This document shows, piece by piece, positions 19,019-30,198 of a stretch of 64,000 nt of DNA. The notes under the pieces are model-generated. The model saw only the letters and a program-made list of their open reading frames with translations. It searched no databases and was not told the origin of the DNA. Origin of the DNA: Pseudomonas sp. B21-023 (GTDB lineage Bacteria; Pseudomonadota; Gammaproteobacteria; Pseudomonadales; Pseudomonadaceae); the NCBI RefSeq assembly GCF_024749165.1, contig NZ_CP087190.1, positions 5,615,501 through 5,679,500 on the forward strand, read 5' to 3'. How positions within the stretch are numbered: position 1 is the first letter of the stretch; every line of letters begins with the position of its first letter. The translations under genes and the position numbers were made by a program.

Positions 19019-19990
19019 ATGATCCCGCATGCTCCGCTGCGCCTGTTCGCCGCCCTGACCCTCGCCAGTGCCAGCTGGCTGGCCCAGGCCGCCGACCTGA
19101 CCGTCGCCTACCAGACCACCGTCGACCCGGCCAAGGTGGCCCAGGTCGATGGCACCTATGAAAAGGACAGCAAGGCCAGCATCGACTGGCGCAAGTTCGA
19201 CAACGGCGCCGATGTGATCACCGCCGTCGCCTCGGGCGACGTGCAGATCGGCTACCTCGGCTCCAGCCCGCTGGCCGCCGCCGCCACCCGCAAATTGCCT
19301 GTGGAAACCTTCCTGATCGCCACCCAGATCGGCGCCGGCGAGGCCCTGGTCGCCCGCGACAGCATCAAGACCCCGCAGGATCTGGTCGGCAAGAAAGTCG
19401 CCGTGCCGTTCGTTTCCACCGGCCACTACAGTCTGTTGGCCGCGCTGAAGAGCTGGAACATCGACCCGTCGAAAGTGCAGATCCTCAACCTCGCGCCACC
19501 GGCGATCATCGCCGCCTGGAAACGCGGCGACATCGACGCCACCTACGTCTGGGACCCGGCCCTGGGCGTGGCCAAGGAGAACGGCAAGGTGCTGATCACC
19601 TCCGGCGAGCTGGCCGAGAAAGGCGCGCCGACCTTCGATGCCTGGATCGTGCGCAAGGACTTCGCCGCCAAGCACCCGGAGATCGTCAAGTCGTTCGCCA
19701 AGGTCACCCTCGACGCCTATGCCGACTACCGCAAGGACCCGAAAGCCTGGCTGGCCGACAAGGACAACGTCGCCAAACTGGTCAAGTTGTCCGGTGCCAA
19801 GCCCGCCGATATTCCGGTACTGCTGCAGGGCAACGTCTACCCACTGGCCGCCGACCAGGCCAGCGCACTCGGCGCACCGACCACCCAGGCGCTGACTGAC
19901 ACCGCCACCTTCCTCAAGCAGCAGGGCAAGGTCGATGCCGTGCTGCCGGACTACGCGCCCTACGTCAGCGCTCAGTACCTGCCCAACTGA
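19019..19990 (+). CDS. tauA: Taurine-binding periplasmic protein
   Basis: Periplasmic receptor of 323 residues for taurine uptake. Signal peptide ends near ASWLAQA; the mature chain starts [18 protein letters not shown]. Typical NMT1/TauA blocks are [19 protein letters not shown] and [16 protein letters not shown]. Start ATG 19019 with GAGAGG upstream; an extension to 18956 is not supported by a signal-peptide pattern. First gene of tauABCD. Confidence 0.93.
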   Translation: MIPHAPLRLFAALTLASASWLAQAADLTVAYQTTVDPAKVAQVDGTYEKDSKASIDWRKFDNGADVITAVASGDVQIGYLGSSPLAAAATRKLPVETFLIATQIGAGEALVARDSIKTPQDLVGKKVAVPFVSTGHYSLLAALKSWNIDPSKVQILNLAPPAIIAAWKRGDIDATYVWDPALGVAKENGKVLITSGELAEKGAPTFDAWIVRKDFAAKHPEIVKSFAKVTLDAYADYRKDPKAWLADKDNVAKLVKLSGAKPADIPVLLQGNVYPLAADQASALGAPTTQALTDTATFLKQQGKVDAVLPDYAPYVSAQYLPN

Positions 19991-20003
19991 TCCGGAGCCC
20001 GTC

Positions 20004-20783
20004 ATGGCCTTGCTCGAGCTGGAGCGCATCAGCGCACAGTACCCCGGCGCCACCACCCCGGTGCTGGCCGACATCAACCTGAGCCTGGGCCCGCGCCAGC
20101 TGCTGGTGGCCCTCGGGCCTTCCGGCAGCGGCAAGACCTCGCTGCTCAATCTGATCGCCGGCTTCGTCGCTCCCAGCGGCGGGCGCATCACCCTCGATGG
20201 CGCACCGGTGCAAGGCCCGGGCGCCGAGCGCGGCGTGGTGTTCCAGGACGATGCGCTGCTACCCTGGCAGAACGTGCTCGGCAACGTCGCCTTCGGCCTG
20301 GAACTGGCTGGCGTGCCGCGTGCGCAGCGTGAAGCCAAGGCGCGAGAGATGCTCGCACTGGTCGACCTGGCCGGCTTCGGCGAGCGGCGTGTATGGCAAT
20401 TGTCCGGCGGGCAGAAACAACGTGTCGGCCTGGCCCGGGCGCTGGCCGCCGACCCACGGGTGCTGTTGATGGACGAACCGTTCGGCGCCCTCGATGCCTT
20501 TACCCGCGAACAGATGCAGGAGCTGCTGCTGCAGGTCTGGCAGCGCACCGCCAAGCCAGTGTTCCTGATCACCCACGACATTGAGGAAGCGGTGTTCCTC
20601 GCCACCGAGCTGGTGCTCCTTGCGCCCAATCCGGGGCGTGTGGTCGAACGCCTGCAACTGGACTTCGGCCAGCGCTACGCCGCTGGTGAGTCGGCCCGGG
20701 CGATCAAATCCGATCCACGCTTCATCGAAACCCGCGAGCACGTGCTGGCGCGGGTGTTCTCGCAACGTCAGGAGTCCGCATGA
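20004..20783 (+). CDS. tauB: Taurine ABC transporter ATPase
   Basis: ATP-binding subunit of 259 residues. Walker [10 protein letters not shown] near 38, Q-loop [13 protein letters not shown], signature LSGGQKQR and Walker [13 protein letters not shown]. Start ATG 20004 (MALLELERI) follows the tauA stop by 13 bases. The stop overlaps the tauC start by four bases. Confidence 0.93.
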   Translation: MALLELERISAQYPGATTPVLADINLSLGPRQLLVALGPSGSGKTSLLNLIAGFVAPSGGRITLDGAPVQGPGAERGVVFQDDALLPWQNVLGNVAFGLELAGVPRAQREAKAREMLALVDLAGFGERRVWQLSGGQKQRVGLARALAADPRVLLMDEPFGALDAFTREQMQELLLQVWQRTAKPVFLITHDIEEAVFLATELVLLAPNPGRVVERLQLDFGQRYAAGESARAIKSDPRFIETREHVLARVFSQRQESA

Positions 20784-21619
20784 GCAGCATCGAATTGCCG
20801 GCCGCCGCCAAGCAGCCCCCCCGGACGCCACCTGTCGTGAAAACCCGCAAGCCCTTGCCGACCCGCTGGATCAGCGCCCTCACCCTGGCCTCGCTGCTGT
20901 TGGTGTGGTGGCTGGTTACCACCGCCGGCTGGATCGAGCCGCTGTTCCTGCCCTCGCCCGCCGATATCCTGGCCAAGGGTTGGACGCTGCTCACCCAGGG
21001 CTACATGGACGCCAGCCTGTGGCAGCACCTGGGCGCGAGCCTGGGGCGCATCGGCCTGGCGCTGCTGGCCGCCACCCTGACCGCCATCCCGGTAGGCATC
21101 GCCATCGGCTACAACCGCGTGGCCCGCGGCATCCTTGATCCGCTGATCGAGTTCTACCGACCGATTCCGCCACTGGCCTACCTGCCGCTGATCGTCATCT
21201 GGTGCGGCATAGGCGAGCTGTCGAAAGTGCTTTTGATCTACCTGGCGATCTTCGCCCCGATTGCCATCGCTACCGCCACCGGCGTGCGCACCGTCGACCC
21301 CGCCAAGCTGCGCGCGGCGCAGTCGCTGGGCGCCAGCAAAATCCAGCTGATCCGCCATGTGATCCTGCCCAGTGCACTGCCCGACATCCTCACCGGCATC
21401 CGCATCGGCCTCGGCGTGGGCTGGTCGACGCTGGTGGCCGCCGAGCTGATCGCCGCCACCAGTGGCCTGGGCTTCATGGTGCAGTCGGCAGCGCAGTTCC
21501 TGGTCACCGATGTGGTGGTCCTGGGGATCCTGCTGATCGCCCTGATCGCCTTCGCCCTGGAGATGGGCCTGCGCGCCCTGCAGCGCAAGCTGGTGCCCTG
21601 GCACGGCCAGAGCCATTGA
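20780..21619 (+). CDS. tauC: Taurine ABC transporter permease
   Basis: Inner-membrane permease of 279 residues with about six transmembrane segments after a cytoplasmic N-terminus. The ATPase-coupling loop is [25 protein letters not shown] near 180-204. It overlaps tauB by four bases. Confidence 0.92.
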   Translation: MSSIELPAAAKQPPRTPPVVKTRKPLPTRWISALTLASLLLVWWLVTTAGWIEPLFLPSPADILAKGWTLLTQGYMDASLWQHLGASLGRIGLALLAATLTAIPVGIAIGYNRVARGILDPLIEFYRPIPPLAYLPLIVIWCGIGELSKVLLIYLAIFAPIAIATATGVRTVDPAKLRAAQSLGASKIQLIRHVILPSALPDILTGIRIGLGVGWSTLVAAELIAATSGLGFMVQSAAQFLVTDVVVLGILLIALIAFALEMGLRALQRKLVPWHGQSH

Positions 21620-22501
<882 letters not shown>

Positions 22502-22530
22502 AAGATCCGGGGAGGCCGTTGGCATCCTTT

Positions 22531-22578
22531 CGCTGGCAAGCCAGCTCCCACAGGTTTTGCCACAACCCTGTGGGAGCG
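22531..22578. repeat. REP element, CGCTGGCAAGCCAGCTCCCACAGG type
   Basis: CGCTGGCAAGCCAGCTCCCA (22531-22550) is followed by a partial inverted copy CCCTGTGGGAGCG (22566-22578). It lies between the convergent tauD and BCCT genes. Confidence 0.7.
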
Positions 22579-22589
22579 TCCCCAGCGTT

Positions 22590-24593
22590 CTACCTGACCA
22601 GATGCAGGTACTGCATGTGCCGCTCGTACTGGTCGAGGATATCGTTGATGATCTGTTCCTTGCTGTAGCCCACCAGGTCGTAGTTCTGGCTGCCCTCGGA
22701 CAGATGCACCTCCGCACGGTAGTAGCGGCGGTTCTTCAAGTCCTGGGTCCCCAGCCCGCCCAAGGCGAACGATGGCGTGAAGTAGCCGCGCATCTGCACC
22801 TGGTAGATGAACGGCTGCTCCTCGCCATGGCCGATCTTCAGGCTGACGTTGTCATGGCTCGGGTCGTCCTGGGTGATCAACACCAGGCCCTTCTGCTCGA
22901 ACACCTCGCGCACCTCGGCGATGGCCGGGCGCACCACGTCGTCCATGAAGCGATACACCTCGTCCCGAGACGGGAAGTGCACCGCCTGGCTCAGGCGTTG
23001 GCGCCAGCCACCACGCCCGCGCCGGGATTGGGCGAACGGCGCCAGCGAATGCATCTGCGCGATCTGCCGCTGGCTTTCCAGATAGAAGGCCTTGTGCAGC
23101 CCCCACATCATGCACAGCAGGATCAGCGAGAACGGCAACGAGGTCAGCACCACCGCCGACTTCAGCGAGTCGATGCTGCCGGCGAACAGCAGACTGCTGG
23201 TAATCAGCGCAGTCATCGCGCCCCAGAAGATCCGCAGCCAGTTCGGACCGTCCTCGTCGGCGCCGCCGCCCTTGGCCGACAGCGTCGACAGCACCACGGT
23301 GCCGGAGTCGGCAGAAGTGACGAAGAACACGAAACTGATGAACACCGTCACGGCGATCACCGTCTTGCTCCACGGGTAGGTTTCCAGCAGCAGGTACAGG
23401 CTCATCGACGGGTTGTCGAGGGCTGACTGGCCGAGCGCGGTCATGCCGTGGTTGATCACCTGGTCCAGGGCGCTGTTGCCGAAGATCGACATCCACGCCA
23501 GGGTGAAGCCCAGGGGAATCAGCAGCACGCCGAAGACGAACTCGCGAATGGTCCGGCCCCGCGAGATACGGGCGATGAACAACCCCACGAACGGCGCCCA
23601 GGCAATCCACCAGGCCCAGTAGAATACCGTCCAGCCACCCAGCCAGTCGCGTTGTTCGCCGTAGGCGTACACGTCGAAGCTCTTGCGCGGCAGGGCGCCA
23701 AGGTAGTCACCGAGGTTCTGGATCAACGTATTGAACAGGTGCTGGGTGGGCCCGGCGAACAGCACGAACAGCAGCAGCGCGCAGGCCAGGAACAGGTTGA
23801 TGTCGCTCATCACCCGCACGCCCTTCTCTACCCCGGCGACCGCCACGGCCACGGCCGCGCCCATCATCAGGGTGATGAGGATCACCTGCACCCATTGGCT
23901 GTGGCTGATGCCGAACAGGTAGTCCAGGCCTGCGTTCAGGTGCAGTACGCCGAAGCCCATGTCGGCGCCCAGGCCGAATACCGTGGCGATGATGCCGAAG
24001 CCGTCCACCGCGTAGCCGATCGGCCCGTTGATGCGCTTGCCGATCAGCGGGTATAGCGCCGAGCGCAGGGCCAGTGGCAGGTTGTGACGGTAGGCGAAGT
24101 AGGCGAGCGCCATGCCGACGAAGGCGAACACACCCCAGCCGTGCAGGCCCCAGTGCAGGAACAGGATCTGCATCGCCTGGCGCCCGGCCTCGGCCGTGCC
24201 CGCCTCACCTTGTGGCGGCTGGAGCATGTGGGTCAGCGGTTCGGAGACGCAGAAGAAGAACAGCGTGATGCTGATGCCGGCGGCGAACAGCATGCCAGCC
24301 CAGGAGAGGTAGCTGAACTCGGGTTCGTCATGGTCGGCGCCGAGCTTGATCTTGCCGTAGCCCGACAATGCGGTGACCACCACGAAGACCAGGTACAGGG
24401 TCATGGCCAGCATGTAGTACCAACCGACCGTGTTGGCCGCCCAGTTCTGCGCCGCCAGCAACCACTCGCCGGCAGCCTGTGGCTGGGCGATGACGATCAG
24501 GCCGAAGATGAGGATGAAGCTTGCCGCGAAATAGAACACGGGGGGGTTCATGCGGATCTTGCCGTTGGCAAGGTCGGGGGTCGGTGCACTCAT
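22590..24593 (-). CDS. BCCT-family transporter, probably choline (BetT-like)
   Basis: Inner-membrane betaine/choline/carnitine transporter of 667 residues with about 12 transmembrane segments and a long cytoplasmic C-terminal domain (about 130 residues), the architecture of BetT. The family signature lies in WTVFYWAWWIAWAPFVGLF near 318-336, followed by IARISRGRTIREFV. The leader has two TTGAAC/GTTCAA palindromes that resemble BetI operators, which supports choline. Its place beside sulfur genes leaves other quaternary or sulfonium substrates open. Convergent with tauD. Confidence 0.85.
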   Translation of the reverse strand: MSAPTPDLANGKIRMNPPVFYFAASFILIFGLIVIAQPQAAGEWLLAAQNWAANTVGWYYMLAMTLYLVFVVVTALSGYGKIKLGADHDEPEFSYLSWAGMLFAAGISITLFFFCVSEPLTHMLQPPQGEAGTAEAGRQAMQILFLHWGLHGWGVFAFVGMALAYFAYRHNLPLALRSALYPLIGKRINGPIGYAVDGFGIIATVFGLGADMGFGVLHLNAGLDYLFGISHSQWVQVILITLMMGAAVAVAVAGVEKGVRVMSDINLFLACALLLFVLFAGPTQHLFNTLIQNLGDYLGALPRKSFDVYAYGEQRDWLGGWTVFYWAWWIAWAPFVGLFIARISRGRTIREFVFGVLLIPLGFTLAWMSIFGNSALDQVINHGMTALGQSALDNPSMSLYLLLETYPWSKTVIAVTVFISFVFFVTSADSGTVVLSTLSAKGGGADEDGPNWLRIFWGAMTALITSSLLFAGSIDSLKSAVVLTSLPFSLILLCMMWGLHKAFYLESQRQIAQMHSLAPFAQSRRGRGGWRQRLSQAVHFPSRDEVYRFMDDVVRPAIAEVREVFEQKGLVLITQDDPSHDNVSLKIGHGEEQPFIYQVQMRGYFTPSFALGGLGTQDLKNRRYYRAEVHLSEGSQNYDLVGYSKEQIINDILDQYERHMQYLHLVR

Positions 24594-24629
24594 TGAACGG
24601 GCACCTCGTCACGGGACGTGAGGTTCGGA

Positions 24630-24643
24630 TTGAACGGGTTCAG
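24630..24643. promoter_or_regulatory. Candidate BetI-like half palindrome
   Basis: TTGAAC-GG-GTTCAG, a near-perfect dyad 37 bases upstream of the BCCT start. It shares its arms with the 24692-24707 palindrome. Confidence 0.35.
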
Positions 24644-24691
24644 CAAAGGCGATTCCTCCTTTTGAACACCGGCAATGGACCAGCGTTTTCG

Positions 24692-24707
24692 TTGAACAAG
24701 CGTTCAA
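24692..24707. promoter_or_regulatory. Candidate BetI-like operator before the BCCT gene
   Basis: TTGAACAAGCGTTCAA is a perfect 6-4-6 palindrome 99 bases upstream of the BCCT start. From memory, BetI (TetR family, choline-responsive) sites in pseudomonads have TTGAAC/GTTCAA arms. Further TTGAAC half-sites occur at 24592 and near 24662. Confidence 0.45.
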
Positions 24708-24806
24708 GTTAAACATGGATCGGATTTCAATGCGACCCGATGCCGCTCCAGGGCGTGATCGAGGTGGAGGCGGGAAGTCCCGCCGCCACGCCTCATAAGC
24801 CTTGAG

Positions 24807-25745
<939 letters not shown>

Positions 25746-25991
25746 GGTGTTTCTCCTGCCAGGCGGCTTTCTCGATTTACATACGCTCCTACAAGGAGGT
25801 GCAAAACACGATACGTCAAATCTGCCTCTTGGAAAAAACAACGCTTTATTCCATCCTGAGCTAAGTCGGGTATAAGCCGTTGCAATTTGCAGCTTTGGAA
25901 TAACAACCTGATTTTTTATTATTTCCCGGCCTATGAAGCCCACCTCTATAGTCGCCACCTCACTACTTCCACAACAAGCGCGGGGCATGCC
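25746..25991. promoter_or_regulatory. Divergent control region of epsC and the cystine importer
   Basis: 246 bases without a gene. TTATTCC (25846-25852) and the inverted GGAATAA (25897-25903) bracket 44 bases. This could be a pair of half-sites for a regulator such as CysB, but no match to a defined consensus was made. Confidence 0.35.
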
Positions 25992-26798
25992 ATGACCAAA
26001 TTCGCCAAACCCCTTCTCAACGCCAGCCTGGCGCTCCTGCTCGGCGCTGGCCTGCTCGGCCAGGCCTTTGCCGGCGAACAGTTGAAGACCATCCAGGAAA
26101 AAGGCGTGATCAACGTCGGCCTGGAAGGCACCTACCCACCGTTCAGCTTCCAGGACGAAAACGGCAAGCTGACCGGCTTCGAGGTCGAGCTGTCCGAGTT
26201 GCTGGCCAAGGAGCTGGGGGTCAAGGCCAAGGTCCAGCCGACCAAGTGGGACGGCATCCTCGCCGCACTGGAATCCAAGCGCCTCGACGTGGTGATCAAC
26301 CAGGTGACCATCTCCGAGGAACGCAAGAAGAAGTACGATTTCTCCGAGCCCTACACCGTTTCCGGCATTCAGGCCCTGGTACTCAAGGGCAGCGACAACG
26401 AGAAAAACATCAAGACTGCCGCCGATCTCGGCGGCAAGAAGGTCGGTGTCGGCCTGGGCACCAACTATGAGCAATGGGTGAAACAGGATGTGCCGACAGC
26501 CGATGTGCGCACCTACGAAGATGACCCGACCAAGTTCGCCGACCTGCGCAACGGTCGTATCGACGCCATCCTGATCGATCGCCTGGCTGCACTCGAGTAC
26601 GTCCAGAAAACCGCCAAGGACAAGAAACCGACCGCACTCGCTGGCGAGAAATTCTCCAAGCTGGAATCGGGCGTGGCCTTGCGCAAAGGCGAACCTGAAC
26701 TGCTCGATGCGCTGAACAAGGCCATCGACAAGCTCAAGGCCGACGGCTCGCTGGCCAAGCTGTCCGAGAAATACTTCGGTGCCGATGTCACCAAATGA
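25992..26798 (+). CDS. Cystine ABC transporter binding protein (FliY/TcyA-like)
   Basis: Periplasmic receptor of 268 residues. The signal peptide ends at GQAFA near residue 23. The family-3 solute-binding motif GFEVELSELLAKELGVKAKV lies near 62-81; the preceding GTYPPFSFQDENGKLT is typical of cystine/polar amino acid binders (FliY, TcyA). I chose ATG 25992 (MTKFAKPLL); an upstream extension to 25887 is not signal-peptide-like. Four-base overlap with the permease gene. Confidence 0.88.
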   Translation: MTKFAKPLLNASLALLLGAGLLGQAFAGEQLKTIQEKGVINVGLEGTYPPFSFQDENGKLTGFEVELSELLAKELGVKAKVQPTKWDGILAALESKRLDVVINQVTISEERKKKYDFSEPYTVSGIQALVLKGSDNEKNIKTAADLGGKKVGVGLGTNYEQWVKQDVPTADVRTYEDDPTKFADLRNGRIDAILIDRLAALEYVQKTAKDKKPTALAGEKFSKLESGVALRKGEPELLDALNKAIDKLKADGSLAKLSEKYFGADVTK

Positions 26799-27463
26799 TC
26801 GCTGAAAGCCTGCAACTCGTTGTCGATTCCGCGCCCTTCCTGTTGAAGGGCGCGGGTTATACCGTGCTGCTCAGCGTCGGCGGCATGTTCTTTGGCCTGG
26901 TGCTGGGCTTCGCCCTGGCGCTGATGCGGCTGTCGAAGATCCTGCCGCTGGACTGGCTGGCGCGCATCTATGTGTCGTTCTTCCGCGGCACGCCGCTGCT
27001 GGTGCAGCTGTTCGTGATCTACTTCGGCCTGCCGCAGATCGGCATCGAGCTCGATCCGATCCCGGCCTCGCTGATCGGCCTGTCGCTGAACATGGCGGCG
27101 TATATCTGCGAGATCCTCCGTGCGGCAATCTCCTCGATCGACCGTGGCCAGTGGGAAGCAGCCGCCAGCATTGGCATGACCCGCACCCAGGCCATGCGCC
27201 GGGCGATCCTGCCGCAAGCCCTGCGCACTGCCCTGCCACCGCTGGGCAACAGCTTCATCTCGCTGGTCAAGGACACCGCCCTGGCGGCGACCATCCAGGT
27301 GCCCGAGCTGTTCCGCCAGGCGCAGCTGATCACCGCACGGACCTTCGAGGTCTTCACCATGTACCTGGCTGTCGCGGTGGTCTACTGGATCCTCTGCAGC
27401 ATCCTGGCGCACTTCCAGAACCGCATGGAAGCGCGGGTCAACCAGCACGACCAGGAGCACTGA
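26795..27463 (+). CDS. Cystine ABC transporter permease (TcyB/YecS-like)
   Basis: HisM-type amino acid permease of 222 residues with about five transmembrane segments. The coupling loop EAAASIGMTRTQAMRRAILPQALR lies near 122-145. It overlaps the binding-protein gene by four bases and ends one base before the ATPase gene. Confidence 0.88.
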   Translation: MIAESLQLVVDSAPFLLKGAGYTVLLSVGGMFFGLVLGFALALMRLSKILPLDWLARIYVSFFRGTPLLVQLFVIYFGLPQIGIELDPIPASLIGLSLNMAAYICEILRAAISSIDRGQWEAAASIGMTRTQAMRRAILPQALRTALPPLGNSFISLVKDTALAATIQVPELFRQAQLITARTFEVFTMYLAVAVVYWILCSILAHFQNRMEARVNQHDQEH

Positions 27464-27464
27464 G

Positions 27465-28226
27465 ATGATCGTAGTAGAAGGCCTGACCAAGCAGTTCAAG
27501 GGCCAGACCGTGCTCAACGGCATCGACCTGAGCGTGCAGCCCGGCGAAGTGGTGGCCATCATCGGTCCCAGCGGCTCGGGCAAGACCACCTTCCTGCGCT
27601 GCCTGAACCTGCTGGAAACCCCCGATGCCGGGCGCATCCAGATCGGCGATATCAGCATCGATGCCAACCGTCCGTTGGGTGGCCAGCAGAGTGCGATCCG
27701 CCGCCTGCGCCAACAGGCCGGTTTCGTGTTCCAGAACTTCAACCTGTTCCCTCACCGCACCGCCCTGGAAAACGTCATCGAAGGGCCGGTGATCGTCAAG
27801 AAGACGCCCCGCGACAAGGCCATCGAGCTGGCCAAGCGCCTTCTGGCCAAGGTCGGCCTGGCAGGCAAGGAAGACGCCTACCCCAGGCGCCTGTCCGGTG
27901 GCCAGCAGCAACGGGTGGCCATCGCCCGGGCCCTGGCCATGGAGCCGGAGGTGATCCTGTTCGACGAGCCCACTTCGGCGCTCGACCCCGAACTGGTTGG
28001 CGAAGTGCTGGAAACCATCCGCGGCCTGGCCGAGGAAAAGCGCACCATGATCATCGTCACCCACGAGATGAGCTTCGCCCGCGATGTCGCCAACCGGGTG
28101 ATCTTCTTCGACAAGGGCGTGATCGTCGAGCAGGGCGAGGCCAAGGCGCTGTTCGCCAACCCGAAGGAAGAGCGCACACGCCAGTTCCTGCGCAAGTTCC
28201 TCGGCACCGCCGCCGGCCAGGAATGA
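27465..28226 (+). CDS. Cystine ABC transporter ATPase (TcyC/YecC-like)
   Basis: ATP-binding subunit of 253 residues of the polar-amino-acid group. Walker [10 protein letters not shown] near 32-40, Q-loop VFQNFNLFPHRTALENV, signature LSGGQQQRVAIARAL and Walker B VILFDEPTSALDPEL. Third gene of the cystine operon. It converges on chaC with 16 bases between the stops. Confidence 0.9.
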   Translation: MIVVEGLTKQFKGQTVLNGIDLSVQPGEVVAIIGPSGSGKTTFLRCLNLLETPDAGRIQIGDISIDANRPLGGQQSAIRRLRQQAGFVFQNFNLFPHRTALENVIEGPVIVKKTPRDKAIELAKRLLAKVGLAGKEDAYPRRLSGGQQQRVAIARALAMEPEVILFDEPTSALDPELVGEVLETIRGLAEEKRTMIIVTHEMSFARDVANRVIFFDKGVIVEQGEAKALFANPKEERTRQFLRKFLGTAAGQE

Positions 28227-28242
28227 GCCCGATGCGCGGGGC

Positions 28243-28893
28243 TCACACCTCGCGCAGGTTGTGACAACGCCTGAAGCGCGCTTCCAGGTTGCGATCGGGC
28301 ATCTGGTGGCTGCGCAGGGCGTTGAGGGTCTGCTCCACGTAATCGCGCGTGGTGCCATAGCGCCCCTTGGCGCTGGCGAGGATCTGGCTGAGCAGGGTGT
28401 CCGGCAGGTTGCCCGCATAGCACGGCAGGTGCCGCTCCAGCACGAAGCCCAGCGCCTGCACCTTGCTGCCATCGTTCAGGCGGCAACTCAGCCAATGCGG
28501 ACGGTAGGCCGGGAACGGCATCTCACGTTGCCACAGTGCCATCAGCGAGTCATGGAGGTTGGTTTCGTCCAGACGGAAGGCAAAACCGCTGCAGGAGCCG
28601 CCACGGTCCAGGCCGAACACCAGGCCCGGGCACTCCGGAGTGCCACGGTGTTCGTGGGACCACAGGTAGAGGCCGCGGTGGTAACCATGCACCCGCGCCC
28701 GCTGGCGCTCGACCGAGTTGCATTCGGGGCGCCAGATCAGCGAACCGTAGGCAAAAAGCCAGACCGGGCCGCCTTCGTGCTGGGACATGGTTTCCTGCAT
28801 CGAACGCTGCAGTTGTTCACGGGTCAACTGCTGCCCGAAGTCGAGTGACGGCGGATAGGCTATTTGCCAGGATGAACTTTCAAGCGTCGACAT
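28243..28893 (-). CDS. chaC: ChaC-type gamma-glutamylcyclotransferase
   Basis: Cytoplasmic enzyme that cleaves glutathione to 5-oxoproline and Cys-Gly. The 216-residue protein has the substrate loop FAYGSLIW at 47-54 and a candidate catalytic Glu124 in ALWQREMPFPAY. The C-terminal NLEARFRRCHNLREV is family-typical. The older name cation transport regulator is misleading. Convergent with the cystine operon. Confidence 0.88.
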   Translation of the reverse strand: MSTLESSSWQIAYPPSLDFGQQLTREQLQRSMQETMSQHEGGPVWLFAYGSLIWRPECNSVERQRARVHGYHRGLYLWSHEHRGTPECPGLVFGLDRGGSCSGFAFRLDETNLHDSLMALWQREMPFPAYRPHWLSCRLNDGSKVQALGFVLERHLPCYAGNLPDTLLSQILASAKGRYGTTRDYVEQTLNALRSHQMPDRNLEARFRRCHNLREV

Positions 28894-28960
28894 GAGCTGC
28901 CGCCATTAATTCCTGAGAACTACCAAAGTGCAGGTATTGCCGTGCCTGTTCGGATGCTAT

Positions 28961-29024
28961 CGCGGGGCAAGCCCGCTTCCACAAAGGCCTACCAGGATCG
29001 CGTGGGAACGGGTTTGCCCGGCGA
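28961..29024. repeat. REP inverted pair, CGCGGGGCAAGCCCGCTTCC type
   Basis: CGCGGGGCAAGCCCGCTTCC on the left faces GTGGGAACGGGTTTGCCCGG on the right. It lies in the 336-base gap between chaC and the flavin reductase gene; the rest of that gap is AT-rich and holds the reductase terminator. Confidence 0.75.
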
Positions 29025-29197
29025 TTTACCTGGCACCTAACGTAAGGCAGAACGCACTTTGCACTCAACCCCGAAAACAGGATTTCATTAAAGCATCCGC
29101 TGAACGGAAACTAATAGTCCGAGTATAGCGAAACTTATTACCCGCACCGGTAACAATCTCCGCCATATAATCAACAGGAAAACACTTGGTTATTAAA

Positions 29198-29224
29198 CCC
29201 GACACGCCCTTGCAGCGTGCCGGG
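29198..29224 (-). terminator. Terminator of the ubiD-reductase unit
   Basis: On the minus strand, CCCGGCACGC and GCGTGTCGGG form a 10-bp stem (one G-U) with a 7-base loop, followed by TTTAAT. It starts five bases after the reductase stop. Confidence 0.7.
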
Positions 29225-29229
29225 TTACT

Positions 29230-30198
29230 TCACCCGCGTGGCGCGTAGGCGAACACGTCAGCCCGCATGCGGTGGGCATCCATGCCTGCCTCGACCAATG
29301 CATCGAGGGTGGCGTAGACCATGTTCGGCGAGCCACTGGCATAGACATGCACCTGGTTGAGGTCGCCAATGTCCTCGCATACCGCTTCGTGGAGCAGGCC
29401 ACACCGCCCTTCCCAACCGCACAGATCGCTGACCACCTTGTGCAGGAACAGGTTCGGCAGGCGCTCCCACTCGGCCCAGTGCTCGATCTGGTAGAAGTCT
29501 TCAGGCCGGCGCACACCCCAGTACAAGTGCACCGGGTGCTTGAAGCCCTGCGCCCGGCAGTGCTCGATCAGGCTGTGCATCTGCCCCATACCGGTACCGG
29601 CGGCGATCAGTACCAGCGGGCCGTCAGGCAACTCTGCCAGGTGCGCATCACCAAATGGCAGTTCGATGCGGGCCAGGCCATTGCGCTGCAACTGCTGGAT
29701 CAACTGCACGGCACTGCTTTCGCGGGCCAGCACATGTAGCTCCAGCTCACGCCCACCGTGGGGCGCCGAAGCGAGCGAAAAAGCTGCCTTGTCCATGCCC
29801 TCACGCTCGATCATCAGGTATTGCCCGGCGTGGTAGCGGGGCGGCTTGCCGGCCGGCGCGCGCAGGCGCACGCGCCAGACATCGCCACCGATCTCGACGC
29901 ACTCGCTCACGGTACAGGCCAGCTTGCGCAGCGGCAGCTCGCCCAGGGCCAGCACACCATCCCACAGCAACACACAGTCCTCCAGCGGCTCGGCGATGCA
30001 GGTGAACAGCTCACCGTGATCGCGCACTTGGCCTTCCTGGCGAACACTGCCTTCCACCAGCAGCGCGGCACACACATGGCAGTTGCCGTTGCGGCAGCTG
30101 TTCGGGCAGTCATAGCCCAGGCGCCGTGCCGCATCCAGAATCCTTTCACCCGGTTCGACCGCCAGTACCGCCCCGGAAGGCTGCAAGGTTACCTGCAT
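29230..30198 (-). CDS. 2Fe-2S/FAD reductase next to ubiD
   Basis: Two-module electron transfer protein of 322 residues. The N-terminal ferredoxin domain has C-x4-C-x2-C (YDCPNSCRNGNCHVCAA near 33-49) and a fourth Cys in LFTCIAEP. A ferredoxin-NADP reductase domain follows with RYHAGQYLMIER and FSLASAP for flavin, and LVLIAAGTGMGQMHSLI for NAD(P)H. Such proteins are often labelled CDP-6-deoxyglucoseen reductase by similarity only. The start overlaps the ubiD stop (TGATG). Like Fre beside ubiD in E. coli, it may reduce free flavin for prenyl-FMN formation. Confidence 0.82.
   Translation of the reverse strand: MQVTLQPSGAVLAVEPGERILDAARRLGYDCPNSCRNGNCHVCAALLVEGSVRQEGQVRDHGELFTCIAEPLEDCVLLWDGVLALGELPLRKLACTVSECVEIGGDVWRVRLRAPAGKPPRYHAGQYLMIEREGMDKAAFSLASAPHGGRELELHVLARESSAVQLIQQLQRNGLARIELPFGDAHLAELPDGPLVLIAAGTGMGQMHSLIEHCRAQGFKHPVHLYWGVRRPEDFYQIEHWAEWERLPNLFLHKVVSDLCGWEGRCGLLHEAVCEDIGDLNQVHVYASGSPNMVYATLDALVEAGMDAHRMRADVFAYAPRG

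Noticed and set aside
24769-24784. GGCGGGA-AG-TCCCGCC as a terminator of epsC or BCCT leader element
   Set aside because: The loop is only two bases and no U run follows on either strand.
25746-26474. Open frame upstream of epsC suggesting a 555-residue protein
   Set aside because: The upper part is antisense to the cystine-binding protein gene. GTG 25745 has an SD sequence.
28880-29128. Two short frames over the REP pair next to chaC
   Set aside because: They translate the REP palindrome itself and have no ribosome site.
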